From positions 1 through 64,000 of the forward strand of contig JBBRPA010000004.1 of the NCBI GenBank assembly GCA_038228695.1: a stretch of DNA of 64,000 nucleotides, given 5' to 3'. A program made the position numbers and the translations under genes. Below are positions 33,510 through 42,785 of this stretch, piece by piece; the stretch's first letter is position 1, and each line of letters starts with the position of its first letter. The notes beneath the pieces were generated by a model that worked only from the letters and a program-made list of their open reading frames with translations, did no database searches and was not told the DNA's origin. The DNA comes from DASVRZ01 sp038228695 (GTDB taxonomy: Bacteria; Verrucomicrobiota; Verrucomicrobiia; Chthoniobacterales; DASVRZ01).

Positions 33510-34253
33510 ATGCACCGCTTCCATATACCCGCCGCTGACTGGAATCCCGACCAGCTCGTTCTTAATCCCGAAGAATCACATCACGCTCTCGACGTCCTTC
33601 GCCTCGCGGTAGGGCAGCGTGTCGTGGTCTTCAATGGCGAGGGTGTTGAGAGCACCGCCGAGATTGTTGCCGCAGAGAAAAACGCCGTCCGCCTCAAAGC
33701 GCTTCAGACCGGTAAAACTCCGCGTTTGAAGGCCGCCATTACCCTTGGCCAAGCCGTGCCCAAGGGCAAAAACATGGACCTCATCGTCCAAAAAGCGACT
33801 GAGCTGGGGGCCGCAGTCATCGCTCCGCTCCTTTCCGAGCGCACCGTCGTGCAAATCGATACAGACGATTCGGAAAAGAAACGGACCAAATGGCAAGAGG
33901 TCGTCATTGAGGCCGCCAAGCAATGCGGACAGAACTGGCTCCCTCGCGTCACCCGGCCACTCAGCCCGAAGGCATTCTTCGAGCAGGGTAACCGTTACGA
34001 CCTGATGCTTGTTGCATCGCTCCAACCCGATGCCCGTCCCTTGAAATCCGTTCTCGCCGAGGTGGAAAAAGAAACCGGTAAACCGCCCGCCAGCGTTCTT
34101 ATTCTCGTCGGGCCAGAGGGCGATTTCACCCCTGCGGAAATGGCGCTGGCGAAAAGCCATGGCTGCCGTCCGATCACCCTTGGCCCGATCGTTTTGCGAA
34201 CCGAGACGGCCAGTTTCTACTGTCTGAGCGTGCTCGCTCACGAGTTGTTCTAA
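33510..34253 (+). CDS. rsmE: 16S rRNA m3U1498 methyltransferase RsmE
   Basis: A 247-residue SPOUT-class (alpha/beta-knot) enzyme that methylates U1498 of 16S rRNA using SAM. The N-terminal PUA-like domain has HRFHIPAADWNPDQLVL; the C-terminal knot includes KNMDLIVQKATELGAAVIAP, ILVGPEGDFTPAE and LGPIVLRTETA, all RsmE signatures. Length is normal. Its stop faces the minus-strand ankyrin lipoprotein 26 bases away, without a clear terminator between. Confidence 0.95.
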   Translation: MHRFHIPAADWNPDQLVLNPEESHHALDVLRLAVGQRVVVFNGEGVESTAEIVAAEKNAVRLKALQTGKTPRLKAAITLGQAVPKGKNMDLIVQKATELGAAVIAPLLSERTVVQIDTDDSEKKRTKWQEVVIEAAKQCGQNWLPRVTRPLSPKAFFEQGNRYDLMLVASLQPDARPLKSVLAEVEKETGKPPASVLILVGPEGDFTPAEMALAKSHGCRPITLGPIVLRTETASFYCLSVLAHELF

Positions 34254-34279
34254 AACTTTTTTCGGAGCAGAATCGGCCG

Positions 34280-35566
34280 CTACGGCGCTTTCGAGATGGT
34301 AAAAGTCTGGCCGGATTTTTTCTCGCGGATAACCACTTGCTCCTCGCGCAGATCGAGCACCACGTAGATCCGGCCGCCGTCGTCGGGCAAGGTAAATTCC
34401 TGCCCTCTGTGGAGGCGCTGGGTTTCCTCCGAAAACGGCAGACGAACCGACGCAAATGACGTGTTCGACGGACCGTCGATCCCCGGAACGAGCCGGATTT
34501 TCTGGCCCTGCGGATCGACCATTCGGACGTCGCTCCCGTCGTAGGGATGACCGTCCTTATCCACTAACGCCCGGGCTCGGACCTGCTCCACCTTCCAATC
34601 TCCGGCGTTACCGCCAACATGGACCGGGAGGGAGGCGCCCCCGGCGTCCCGCAGGATCGCGGTGTCCTGATCGACTTTTTCGAGGGAATACGGTAGTCGC
34701 TCGCGGTGGTAGCCTTCCCAGACTAACCGACTCGCGGCCGCAGGGTGAGAGGATGGATCGATCGGGCTGGTGTCGGCGAGAAACTCGTCGCGGTTACTGA
34801 AACCGTCGCCGTCGCTATCCCGCGAAAAAACATCCGCAGCATTGAGATCGAGCCCGTATTTTTTCCACCAAGCCTCCTCTGGGGAACGGCGCATGGTGTC
34901 CGGATCTTTGAGCAGCGCCTCTCGCTCAGCCGAACCTGGGGTCGGGGACGGGGAGGCCGAAGCCGCGCCGGGTGTTGGCGCGCTGCTTGCAGCGGTGGAG
35001 TCAGCGCCTGCCTCAAGGAGGAGTTTTTCCAGTTCGGCGTTGCCGGATTGGCGGGCCCAGGAAAGTGGGGTGCGGCCCTCGGGTCCGGCGGCGTCTACTT
35101 CTGCGCCGTGTTTTAGCAAGACCCGGGCAACGTCGGTGTGTCCTAACAGACTGGCGAGAAGCAGCCCGCGATTGAGGTCTGCTTTCGACTCGTCCGCGAG
35201 CAGTTTCACGGCCTCGACTTTCCCCCCGTAGATCGCCTTCATCAACGGCGTCCAGCCTTCTTTGTCCTTTTGGTCGAAGGCTGCGCCTTGGCGGGTGAGA
35301 AGTTCGATCACCGCAGTGGCGTTGTTTTCCGCCGCACCGAGCAACGGGGTAGTCCCGGAAGCGGTCGCGCTGTTTACATTCATGCCGGCGTCGAGAAACA
35401 GGCCCACCGCTTTTTCATCACCCGCTCGCGAAGCCCGGACAAAATCCTCCGCCGTGAATTGGTAATTCAGCTTGAGCAAATCGGATTTTGCGTGCCCCGT
35501 GTCACGTCCGCAGGAGGGCAGGCAAGCTGCGGCAATCAGGAGAGCGGCAAATTTCCAGAGGTTCAT
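34280..35566 (-). CDS. Ankyrin-repeat lipoprotein, Verrucomicrobia type
   Basis: From ATG 35566 it has 428 residues. A lipoprotein signal (AACLPSC, Cys near 19) is followed by about five ankyrin repeats (residues ~40-195: TPLLGAAENNATAVIELL; GWTPLMKAIYGGKVEAVKLL), a Pro/Ser/Ala linker, a DSDGDGFSNRDEF Ca-binding-like motif near 245 and a C-terminal beta domain found in Amuc_1099-type Verrucomicrobia envelope proteins (recalled, not checked). It is probably periplasmic and membrane-tethered. The start overlaps the glgE stop by 4 bases, making it last in the operon. Confidence 0.75.
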   Translation of the reverse strand: MNLWKFAALLIAAACLPSCGRDTGHAKSDLLKLNYQFTAEDFVRASRAGDEKAVGLFLDAGMNVNSATASGTTPLLGAAENNATAVIELLTRQGAAFDQKDKEGWTPLMKAIYGGKVEAVKLLADESKADLNRGLLLASLLGHTDVARVLLKHGAEVDAAGPEGRTPLSWARQSGNAELEKLLLEAGADSTAASSAPTPGAASASPSPTPGSAEREALLKDPDTMRRSPEEAWWKKYGLDLNAADVFSRDSDGDGFSNRDEFLADTSPIDPSSHPAAASRLVWEGYHRERLPYSLEKVDQDTAILRDAGGASLPVHVGGNAGDWKVEQVRARALVDKDGHPYDGSDVRMVDPQGQKIRLVPGIDGPSNTSFASVRLPFSEETQRLHRGQEFTLPDDGGRIYVVLDLREEQVVIREKKSGQTFTISKAP

Positions 35567-37584
35567 GTGTGGCGTTGGATGCGGAAAATGTGCGCAGGCC
35601 GGGCGTCGGGGTCGAGCTTGATGAATTGCCGGACGCCGCGCCATTGGAAACGGTCGCCCGTGAGCAAGTCCTCGGCGGTAAATGTTTCCGCCGTCGTCAT
35701 GCCCCATTCTCCGAGTGGTAGTTCGACGAAGCCGCTCTGCGAATGGTATGAGTCGAGATTGACCACGATGAAAATCAGATTGTCGCCCGCGGCGGTGCGT
35801 TTGCTCCAAGCCAGGAGTTGCTCGTTTTCCGCGCGTTGGAAACGCAGATTGTCATAAATCTGCAGCGCGCGATTTTTCCGCCGGATTTCGTTCAATCGGG
35901 TGAAGAGATCCTTGATATTCCCCGGCTGATTCCAGTCGCGCTCCTTCCACTGATATTTCTCCGAGAAGTTGTATTCCTCTTTGTTAGGAAACGGTTCGTT
36001 TTCACACAACTCATAGCCGCTGTAGATGCCATAAACCGGGGAGAGCATTGCCGCGAGAATGGCGCGAATCTTGAACATCGATCGAGGCGCGTTTTGTAAA
36101 TGCGCTGGAAGAATATCCGGTGTGTTTGGCCAGAGATTAGCTCGAAAACATTCCTTCATTTCTGTTTGCGTGAGCTCGGAGAAATACTCCATCAGCTCCT
36201 GCTTGCCCGTGCGCCAAGTGAAATAAGTGTAGCCCTGCGTGAACCCTGCCTTTCCTAACACCCGCATCATTTTCGGACGGGTAAACGCCTCACTCAGGAA
36301 AATTGCATCGGGATAAACGCTGCGCACGCCAGCGATGAGATACTCCCAAAACGCGACCGGTTTCGTGTGCGGATTGTCCACTCGGAAAATGCGCACGTTC
36401 CGTCCATACCAGAAAAGAATGATCGCGCGCATTTCCTCCCAGAGATTTTTCCAATCCTTGCAGTAGAAATTCAGTGGATAAACATCCTCGTATTTCTTCG
36501 GCGGATTTTCCGCGTATTTAATCGTCCCGTCGGGCCGTTTGAAAAACCAATCCGGATGCTCCGCAACATACGGGTGATCCGGCGAACAATTGATCGCAAA
36601 ATCTAGCGCAATTTCCATTCCGCGTTTGCGGATTTCATCGACTAGCCAGTCGAAATCTTCTAGCGTTCCTAGCTCTGGCGCGACGTCTTTGTGTCCCCCG
36701 CCGTTCGGACAGCCTTGGTGCCGGTTGCCGATGGCGTAAGGCACGCCCGGTTCCCCCGGCTCGCTTTTGGTCGAGTTGTTCCGCCCCTTGCGATTGGCTA
36801 GGCCAATCGGATGAATCGGCGGAAAATAAATGACGTCGAAACCCATCGCCCGCGCATCGTCTACCCGAGGCAAACAGTCCCGAAACGTCGATCCTTTATC
36901 TCCGCGACCCTCCGCGCTGCGCGGAAAAAATTCATACCACGCCGCAAATCCCGCTGCCGCGCGATCGACCGTGACTAACAAATACGGCTTCAACTCCGTG
37001 GCTAGTGTCCGGTCTTGATAGTGCGTCATCAGCGAGCGCAACTCCGGGTCCTCGGAAATTCGAAAGACCTCCGCATTTGTGCCGGCGCGGATTTTTTGAG
37101 CGAAGGCTTTTAGGATGCGTTTATCTGCGGCGGGACGCGCCTGTTTCGCCGCTGCCTCAACGATCGCTGCGCCTTCCAAAATTTCACTCGAAAGCTCCGT
37201 CAGGCCACCATGAAATTTCTTCTCATACTCATGGTGCCAGGTTTGGTAGAGATCGGTCCACGCCTCGATCGTTACCTCGTAAGTGGCATTTTCAAAAAAA
37301 CTGCAACGCCCATCCCAGCGGTCGTTGACGAGAGGCTGCATGACCGTCTGGAACCAGTTCGTGTCGCCCTGTTTCCGCCACTTCAATCGCGCAGTGAGAA
37401 TGTCGTGCCCGTCGCGAAAAATATCCGTCTCAACATGGAGATCATCGCCCACCAATCGCTTCAGCGGATAAAGACCGCCGTCGAGGAGCGGGGTGACATT
37501 TTCGATAACAACGGTGGTGCGGGTGCTCGGAATCACTCCGCCATGAAAACAAAATCCCGGCGTTGCGGCAAGACCCACCTTCAC
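35563..37584 (-). CDS. glgE: Maltose-1-phosphate maltosyltransferase GlgE
   Basis: A 673-residue GH13 enzyme that transfers maltosyl units from alpha-maltose-1-phosphate to alpha-1,4-glucan. It has the GlgE N-terminal domains (VVIENVTPLLDGGLYPLKR) and a GH13 core with VIYFPPIHPIG, the nucleophile in FRVDNPHTKP (Asp403) and the acid in FLSEAF (Glu432); VDNPHTKP distinguishes it from other GH13. Length fits. It overlaps genes on both sides by 4 bases. Neither treS/pep2 nor glgB, its usual partners, is in the window. Confidence 0.94.
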   Translation of the reverse strand: MKVGLAATPGFCFHGGVIPSTRTTVVIENVTPLLDGGLYPLKRLVGDDLHVETDIFRDGHDILTARLKWRKQGDTNWFQTVMQPLVNDRWDGRCSFFENATYEVTIEAWTDLYQTWHHEYEKKFHGGLTELSSEILEGAAIVEAAAKQARPAADKRILKAFAQKIRAGTNAEVFRISEDPELRSLMTHYQDRTLATELKPYLLVTVDRAAAGFAAWYEFFPRSAEGRGDKGSTFRDCLPRVDDARAMGFDVIYFPPIHPIGLANRKGRNNSTKSEPGEPGVPYAIGNRHQGCPNGGGHKDVAPELGTLEDFDWLVDEIRKRGMEIALDFAINCSPDHPYVAEHPDWFFKRPDGTIKYAENPPKKYEDVYPLNFYCKDWKNLWEEMRAIILFWYGRNVRIFRVDNPHTKPVAFWEYLIAGVRSVYPDAIFLSEAFTRPKMMRVLGKAGFTQGYTYFTWRTGKQELMEYFSELTQTEMKECFRANLWPNTPDILPAHLQNAPRSMFKIRAILAAMLSPVYGIYSGYELCENEPFPNKEEYNFSEKYQWKERDWNQPGNIKDLFTRLNEIRRKNRALQIYDNLRFQRAENEQLLAWSKRTAAGDNLIFIVVNLDSYHSQSGFVELPLGEWGMTTAETFTAEDLLTGDRFQWRGVRQFIKLDPDARPAHIFRIQRHT

Positions 37585-39245
37585 GCCAGCGGCGGAGGGG
37601 TATCAGTCGCCGCACCCGTTGCCTGCATGTCCCTCGCCATGACCACGTGAAATTGCCGTAAACGCACCACGCTCCAGACCGCCACGATGCTTCCTGCCAG
37701 CAGCCAAAAGGCAAACGCACGCGGCATCGCGCGTGCCGCGTGGACTGGTAGCTCCGCCAAATTAAGCGACGAGCCGGTCGCAAAAAAAGGCAAACTCGCA
37801 GGCGACATGCCGCCTACCCAAAGGGCCAGCGGAATCATCCGGTCGCTGACCGTTCCCAGCACCGTTCCCGCCAGTAAAGGGACCACGCCAAAGAGGATCA
37901 CTGCCAAGCCGGCCGCACGCCCGCCGCCGGATTCGAGCAACGCGTGGAAGGAGAGACTCGCGGTGAGCAGGACCGCTGCGTAAATCCAAAAAACCTGCCC
38001 CGGCACCGCCTGCCCCGGAAACCAGCGCGACTCCACCAAGGACGAGGTGAACGCATACCAACCCGCTGCACCGGCCAGCGCCATGATGGCCACAAACCAA
38101 AACGAGGTTGCCGAATCGCCCAGACGCGGTGGACGGATTTCACCAATCTTGCGGGCGCGACGCCAGCCGCGGAGCTGCGCATCGATCGACGGAGTGATGA
38201 TGATGGTTAGGACAATAACGAGGAGCAGCGTGAACAAGCCATAAAGACCCGACATGCCCACCGCCTCGATTGGTTTCGGAGTCCAGTCGGGCAACAGCCG
38301 CACCATCCGGGTAAACGCCCGCGAGGGAAAAAGCGTGCCCGGCTCGATCAGCGGCAACGCATTTCCGAGCAAGAGAATCTGAATCCAAGCGAACAATCCA
38401 ACCGCCCAGATCTTTCCTAACAAATGCGATTCCGCACGGCGCCATTTCCGGCAAAGCATGACAGTGAAAGCGAGGATCATTCCACCTTGGGAAAACGCCG
38501 TGAAGACCGCCTCGGGAAAATCGAGATTGAAGAATTTCGCAGCCGGCATGAGTTCTTGCACCACGCCCATGACTTTTCCGGCGGACTGCGGCAACAGCCC
38601 CGGCAGGCTTTCCTCGAAGACGGGTTTGATGGTTAGGTATTTGAAGAAGACGAGGCCGAACTTCGCCATTTGTGGGATGACGGTGTAAAGGCTGAAGACG
38701 AGTCCGATGGAAATGAGAAAAGCCCAGCGCCGGTTGGCGACGACCGTGCCGGTGAGTAGCGCGGTGAAATGATAGAGCCAGGTGGATGTTAGCACCACGC
38801 AGTAGAGCGGCAGCCAAACCGTCCAAGGAACACCACCCTGCCACAACGCCCACCCGGTGAACGGAAGCGTAGCAACAAAGAGAAGATACTCCCGCACAGG
38901 CAGACCCAGAAGATAACCAAAAACTTTCACGGACGGCGACAGAGGTAGCAAACGCTGATAGTCGATCACCCCTTCGTCCCGTTCGGCGACCATCCCGCCC
39001 GAGACTTGGGCGGTCCCGAGAATGAAAAGAATTACGCTCTGAAAGACGAGCAAGGGAATGATGGCAAACCGCGCCGAATCCGCAGATTGAGTGTGAGAGC
39101 GCATTCCCACGGAGTGGCTGAAGGCGCAAATAAAGCCTGCGATCAAAATAACGACGAGCAGTGAGAGGGCCAATCCCTGAGGGCGGAGGCGCGATTGGCA
39201 GTAGCGTCGGAAAATGGGATTGCACCAAGGTCGGATGGAATTCAT
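37581..39245 (-). CDS. ABC transporter permease (ABC-2 type)
   Basis: A 554-residue polytopic membrane protein with about 12 predicted hydrophobic segments. The first membrane block (LALSLLVVILIAGFICAFSH) precedes a conserved ERDEGVIDYQRLLPLSP loop like that of ABC-2 exporters, which contact the ATPase. The overlap with the upstream ATPase (4 bases) and downstream glgE (4 bases) shows one transcript. It probably exports a lipid, polysaccharide or drug-like compound; the substrate is not deducible. Confidence 0.85.
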   Translation of the reverse strand: MNSIRPWCNPIFRRYCQSRLRPQGLALSLLVVILIAGFICAFSHSVGMRSHTQSADSARFAIIPLLVFQSVILFILGTAQVSGGMVAERDEGVIDYQRLLPLSPSVKVFGYLLGLPVREYLLFVATLPFTGWALWQGGVPWTVWLPLYCVVLTSTWLYHFTALLTGTVVANRRWAFLISIGLVFSLYTVIPQMAKFGLVFFKYLTIKPVFEESLPGLLPQSAGKVMGVVQELMPAAKFFNLDFPEAVFTAFSQGGMILAFTVMLCRKWRRAESHLLGKIWAVGLFAWIQILLLGNALPLIEPGTLFPSRAFTRMVRLLPDWTPKPIEAVGMSGLYGLFTLLLVIVLTIIITPSIDAQLRGWRRARKIGEIRPPRLGDSATSFWFVAIMALAGAAGWYAFTSSLVESRWFPGQAVPGQVFWIYAAVLLTASLSFHALLESGGGRAAGLAVILFGVVPLLAGTVLGTVSDRMIPLALWVGGMSPASLPFFATGSSLNLAELPVHAARAMPRAFAFWLLAGSIVAVWSVVRLRQFHVVMARDMQATGAATDTPPPLA

Positions 39246-40225
39246 GAGGTGCGACTCGCTGCGGAAATTTCCACGAGAATGTCCTCAAAAGAGGAACGCT
39301 TCTCCTCGAAACTGCGGACCGGGATGCCCTGAGCGATCAACCCGGTCAGGAGCGCGGCCTGAGCCTCTTCGGTTCCCTCGAATCCGAAGCTGATCTTTTC
39401 GGATGAACCCTGCAAATCCATCACGCCATTCTGGTCGGCGATCCATTCTCGCGCTTCCTCGTGTCGGTGCAGCGTCGAAACGGTAAGCACTCTTCGCGTG
39501 CTGCCCAGTTGTGCGCGCACTTCGTCCGCCGTGCCGGATGCTAGGAGCCGACCGTGATTCATCACGCAGAGCGACGTGCACATTTCCGCCAGTTCGCTCA
39601 AGATGTGGGAGCTAATAAAAATGGTCGCGCCGGCCTCGGCCAGACGGCGCAGGGTTCCACGAAGTTCGCGCCGGGCCAACGGGTCGAGTCCGCTCGCGGG
39701 TTCGTCGAGAATCAAAATGGCAGGACGGTGCAGCATGGTTTTGGCGAGGACGAGACGCTGGGTTTGCCCGCGGGAGAGTTCGCGGCACCAGCGGTTGCGT
39801 AAATCCGCCAAGCTGACTTCCTCGAGACATTGCGACACCCGCTCGAGTTGTTGGGCCCGCGTGCCGAGCCCGTGCGCAGCAGCGTGAAAGAGGAGAAACT
39901 CGCCAATCTTCAAATCGGAGGGAACAGGCGCTAGATCGGGCATGTAGCCGATCATTCGCCGGACCGCCTCGATGTTCTCGAAGATGTCCAGGCCTTCCAG
40001 TGCGACCTCGCCGTAGGTCGGTTCCATTAGAGTAGTTAGCACCCGGAAGGTGCTAGTCTTTCCCGCTCCATTTGGGCCGACGAGTCCGAAAACTTCGCCG
40101 CGCGGGATGTTAAGGGTGAGATCTTCCACCGCGACAAACTTTCCGTAATCCACCCGCAAATCGCGGATTGCGATCGCTGGGCAGTCCGTTTTTCCGGAAT
40201 TGTTAGTAGCGGATTCTTTTTCCAC
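39242..40225 (-). CDS. ABC transporter ATP-binding protein
   Basis: A 327-residue ATPase of the ABC-2/CcmA-like group, with a GTG start at 40225. Walker A is GPNGAGKT (residues 50-57), the signature LSRGQTQRLVLAKTML is near 149 and Walker B AILILDEPASGLDP follows. The C-terminal ~90 residues are the regulatory extension typical of this group. It overlaps the permease gene by 4 bases and follows the gene at 40230 by 4 bases, so the whole set is co-expressed. Confidence 0.93.
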   Translation of the reverse strand: MEKESATNNSGKTDCPAIAIRDLRVDYGKFVAVEDLTLNIPRGEVFGLVGPNGAGKTSTFRVLTTLMEPTYGEVALEGLDIFENIEAVRRMIGYMPDLAPVPSDLKIGEFLLFHAAAHGLGTRAQQLERVSQCLEEVSLADLRNRWCRELSRGQTQRLVLAKTMLHRPAILILDEPASGLDPLARRELRGTLRRLAEAGATIFISSHILSELAEMCTSLCVMNHGRLLASGTADEVRAQLGSTRRVLTVSTLHRHEEAREWIADQNGVMDLQGSSEKISFGFEGTEEAQAALLTGLIAQGIPVRSFEEKRSSFEDILVEISAASRTS

Positions 40226-40229
40226 AGGA

Positions 40230-41231
40230 TCAACGAAAATCGGAGTCGTTTAGCATCTGCCAGTCTTGCGGCATGGTGAGCCCGATTTCCGACATGCTTT
40301 TGGCAGTCTCGTCGCGACGACGCTGGCGTTCCGCCTCGTAAGTGGCGCGTTGGTCAGGCCGAAGCACGGCAAGCGTGGCCGCCTCGCGGTCGGTCACCGG
40401 CGTGGAATCCAGCGGCCCGTGCGCCCCTTGGATCAGTAAGGACGCATCGTAATCCCGAGAACTTCGCGCCGTGACGCCAAACACCTGATCGCGCTGGTTT
40501 TCGTCGAGAGTAACGATGGAGTCGATTCGCTGCACATAAGCATCGGCCTGTTGCTGGACGCGACCCGCGCGTTCGGCGGCGCGATCATTGTTGAAAGCGG
40601 TGCGCTGCTCTGCGGAGAGAAGATTCTGCATGAATGGATCGAGCCCGTCGTCGGGGCGGACATCGCGCGAGGCCCGCATGATGTCCTCCAGTCGCGTGCC
40701 GTCCCGCGCGATCAGGTCGTTCCATTTTTTCCCATCCGTATCGGATTTTTGGAGGAACCATTCTCGAAGTTTTTGTTGGTTCTCCGGAGTTAGTTTGTAT
40801 TTCCGAGAGAATTCACCGGTCAGGCTATCGATCATTTGCTGCTGCTGCTTGATTCGCATCCGGTCAAAGAGCGGCGCCAAGTCGCGAATGAGTGGTTTGC
40901 TGGCTCGGAAAAGGTCTTCGGGAGAAACGGGTCGGCCTTCGCGGAGATCTTCCGCTATCTGTCGGGTGCCATCGGCGAGGGTCTGGCGAGTGCGACGGCC
41001 AGCGACGCGGCTGAGCAGGGTGCCGGACCCACGGTCCTGACGGTCGCTGCCTTCGAGTGCTGCGAGACGGTTTTTGGCCTGCTTCAGCTCGACTTCCAGA
41101 CGATTGGCCCGTTCCTCGGCCGAACCTTCGCTGCCGGGCAAGCTTCCGGAGAAAAGGACGGCACCCGCTACACCGAGAGCCAGGCCTGCGAGAAGCGGAG
41201 GAAGAAAGCGGAGAGATTTTGCAAGCACCAT
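40230..41231 (-). CDS. Membrane-anchored protein with LTXXQ/CpxP-like repeats
   Basis: A 333-residue protein with one N-terminal membrane helix (residues about 8-30) and a long, strongly helical, Arg/Gln-rich periplasmic part. Segments such as KLTPENQQKLREWFLQKS, LLSAEQRTAFNNDRAAERA and TLDENQRDQVFG resemble the L-T-x-x-Q helices of CpxP/Spy-type chaperone-like proteins. It is the first gene of the ABC-glgE operon; an envelope-stress or assembly role is inference. Confidence 0.6.
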   Translation of the reverse strand: MVLAKSLRFLPPLLAGLALGVAGAVLFSGSLPGSEGSAEERANRLEVELKQAKNRLAALEGSDRQDRGSGTLLSRVAGRRTRQTLADGTRQIAEDLREGRPVSPEDLFRASKPLIRDLAPLFDRMRIKQQQQMIDSLTGEFSRKYKLTPENQQKLREWFLQKSDTDGKKWNDLIARDGTRLEDIMRASRDVRPDDGLDPFMQNLLSAEQRTAFNNDRAAERAGRVQQQADAYVQRIDSIVTLDENQRDQVFGVTARSSRDYDASLLIQGAHGPLDSTPVTDREAATLAVLRPDQRATYEAERQRRRDETAKSMSEIGLTMPQDWQMLNDSDFR

Positions 41232-41356
41232 GAGAAGTTAGTAAAGCACCTGGAAGTGTCAGCGGCAATGCGCATCCCGCTCCGGCTTTTTTCTGCAAAA
41301 AGTTCCTCCTCATAAAGCAGTATCCGTGGCATGCTCTCTCTCAGCCAAAAGTCTCC

Positions 41357-42574
41357 ATGAAAGTCGTTCGCGTCTCGCAAAAACTTCAATCCAATCCACT
41401 GCCTGACATCGAGAAGGAGGTCTTTCGCCAGCTCGACCTGCTCGGCACGAAACCGCCGCAGGGGCGCGTCGCTGTCACTGCCGGAAGCCGAGGTATTGCT
41501 AATTTACTTCGCATCACCAAGGCCGCCGGAGACTGGTTGCGGGCGAACGGCGCGACTCCCTTTCTCGTGCCCGCGATGGGCTCGCACAACGGCGGCACGG
41601 CGGAAGGGCAACGACAGATGATCGAATCACTCGGACTGACCGAGGAGGCAACCGGAATGGAGATTTGCTCGAGCATGGACGTGGTTTGCGTCGGCACGGT
41701 TGCGTCGGGCGATGTTTGGATGGATCGCCATTGTTATGAGGCGGCCGGTGTGTTGGTGCTTAACCGGGTGAAATTACACACCTGTTTTTCCGGTCCGGTG
41801 CAAAGCGGGCTGACGAAAATGATGGTGGTGGGCATGGGAAAAACGCGGAGCGCGGCCACCTTCCATTCGTTACCTGCGGTGGAGATGAAGGATCTGCTTT
41901 TTGAAATGGGCGCGAAGATTCTCGACAGCGGGCGGATCTTTGCCGGGCTCGCTATTCTCGAGGATGGTTTCGACGAGACGGCCGAATTGCACGCAGTTCC
42001 TGCCGGGGAAATCTTGCAACGTGAACCGGAGTTGCTCCAGCGGCACTTGAATTATTTTCCGACGCTGCCTTGTGATGCGATCAATGTTTTGGTCGTCAAT
42101 GAAATTGGAAAAACCTACAGCGGCACCGGGATGGATACAAACGTGATCGGTCGGCGTGGCGTGAACGGATTCGAAGATCTGGCGAGACCAAAAATCAACG
42201 CGATCGCAGCGTTAAATCTCTCGACCGCCTCGCAAGGCAATGCGATCGGTGTCGGCCTAGCCGATTTCATCACCAGACGCTTGCGCGAAGCGATCAATGA
42301 GCAGAAGACTTTTTTAAACACCTTCACTACCGGCGACATGCGGCGCATGGCCATTCCATGCACCTTGCAAGACGACGCTGAAGTGATCGCAAGAATGCAC
42401 GAGCGCTACGGCGAAAAGGGTTGGATGTTCATTCCTAACACGCTGCATTTAGAAACACTTTACGTCTCCGAGGATCTCGCCGTCGAGCTTCGGAGAAATT
42501 CCCGTTGCGAAGTGGCCGATGCGGCAGTGGAGCTGGAGGTTCAGGAAGGGCGCCTGACGCTTTTTCGGAGTTAG
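41357..42574 (+). CDS. LarA-like/DUF2088 family protein
   Basis: A 405-residue protein of the lactate-racemase (LarA, DUF2088) superfamily: VAVTAGSRGIANLLRITKAA, PAMGSHNGGTAEGQRQMIES and LNRVKLHTCFSGPVQSGLTK are the conserved blocks. Real LarA racemases use a nickel-pincer cofactor bound by a Lys and His residues; MGSHNGG supplies the first His and the KLHT segment a Lys-His pair, but pairing with larB/larC is not seen here, so racemase activity is uncertain. A different 2-hydroxyacid substrate is the main alternative. Confidence 0.75.
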   Translation: MKVVRVSQKLQSNPLPDIEKEVFRQLDLLGTKPPQGRVAVTAGSRGIANLLRITKAAGDWLRANGATPFLVPAMGSHNGGTAEGQRQMIESLGLTEEATGMEICSSMDVVCVGTVASGDVWMDRHCYEAAGVLVLNRVKLHTCFSGPVQSGLTKMMVVGMGKTRSAATFHSLPAVEMKDLLFEMGAKILDSGRIFAGLAILEDGFDETAELHAVPAGEILQREPELLQRHLNYFPTLPCDAINVLVVNEIGKTYSGTGMDTNVIGRRGVNGFEDLARPKINAIAALNLSTASQGNAIGVGLADFITRRLREAINEQKTFLNTFTTGDMRRMAIPCTLQDDAEVIARMHERYGEKGWMFIPNTLHLETLYVSEDLAVELRRNSRCEVADAAVELEVQEGRLTLFRS

Positions 42575-42779
42575 AGCGATTTAAATACTATAGCCGTTCG
42601 TGACGGCAAATATCTCGGGTAGTGCGGACGTTCCGCCGGCTGTGCGGCGCATCTTGCGGCGCTGCTTCTTACCACGATGGATAACCGTTTCGGCGAGACG
42701 CCAAAACCAGCAGGCGGGGACGCCCACACTACCCGAGACCAGATCCTTTTCGCGGCCACACGATTTTTTAAACTGCTCT
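42573..42779. repeat. Palindromic intergenic element (MITE- or terminator-like)
   Basis: The whole 207-base gap between two convergent genes is one nested palindrome. Outer arms 42573-42585 and 42767-42779 match at 11 of 13 bases; inner arms 42614-42624 and 42727-42737 (CTCGGGTAGTG/CACTACCCGAG) are perfect. A GGCGAGACGCC motif at 42692-42702 recurs in the element at 53066-53161. The left arm overlaps the LarA-like stop codon. Confidence 0.7.
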
Positions 42780-42785
42780 AGTCTT

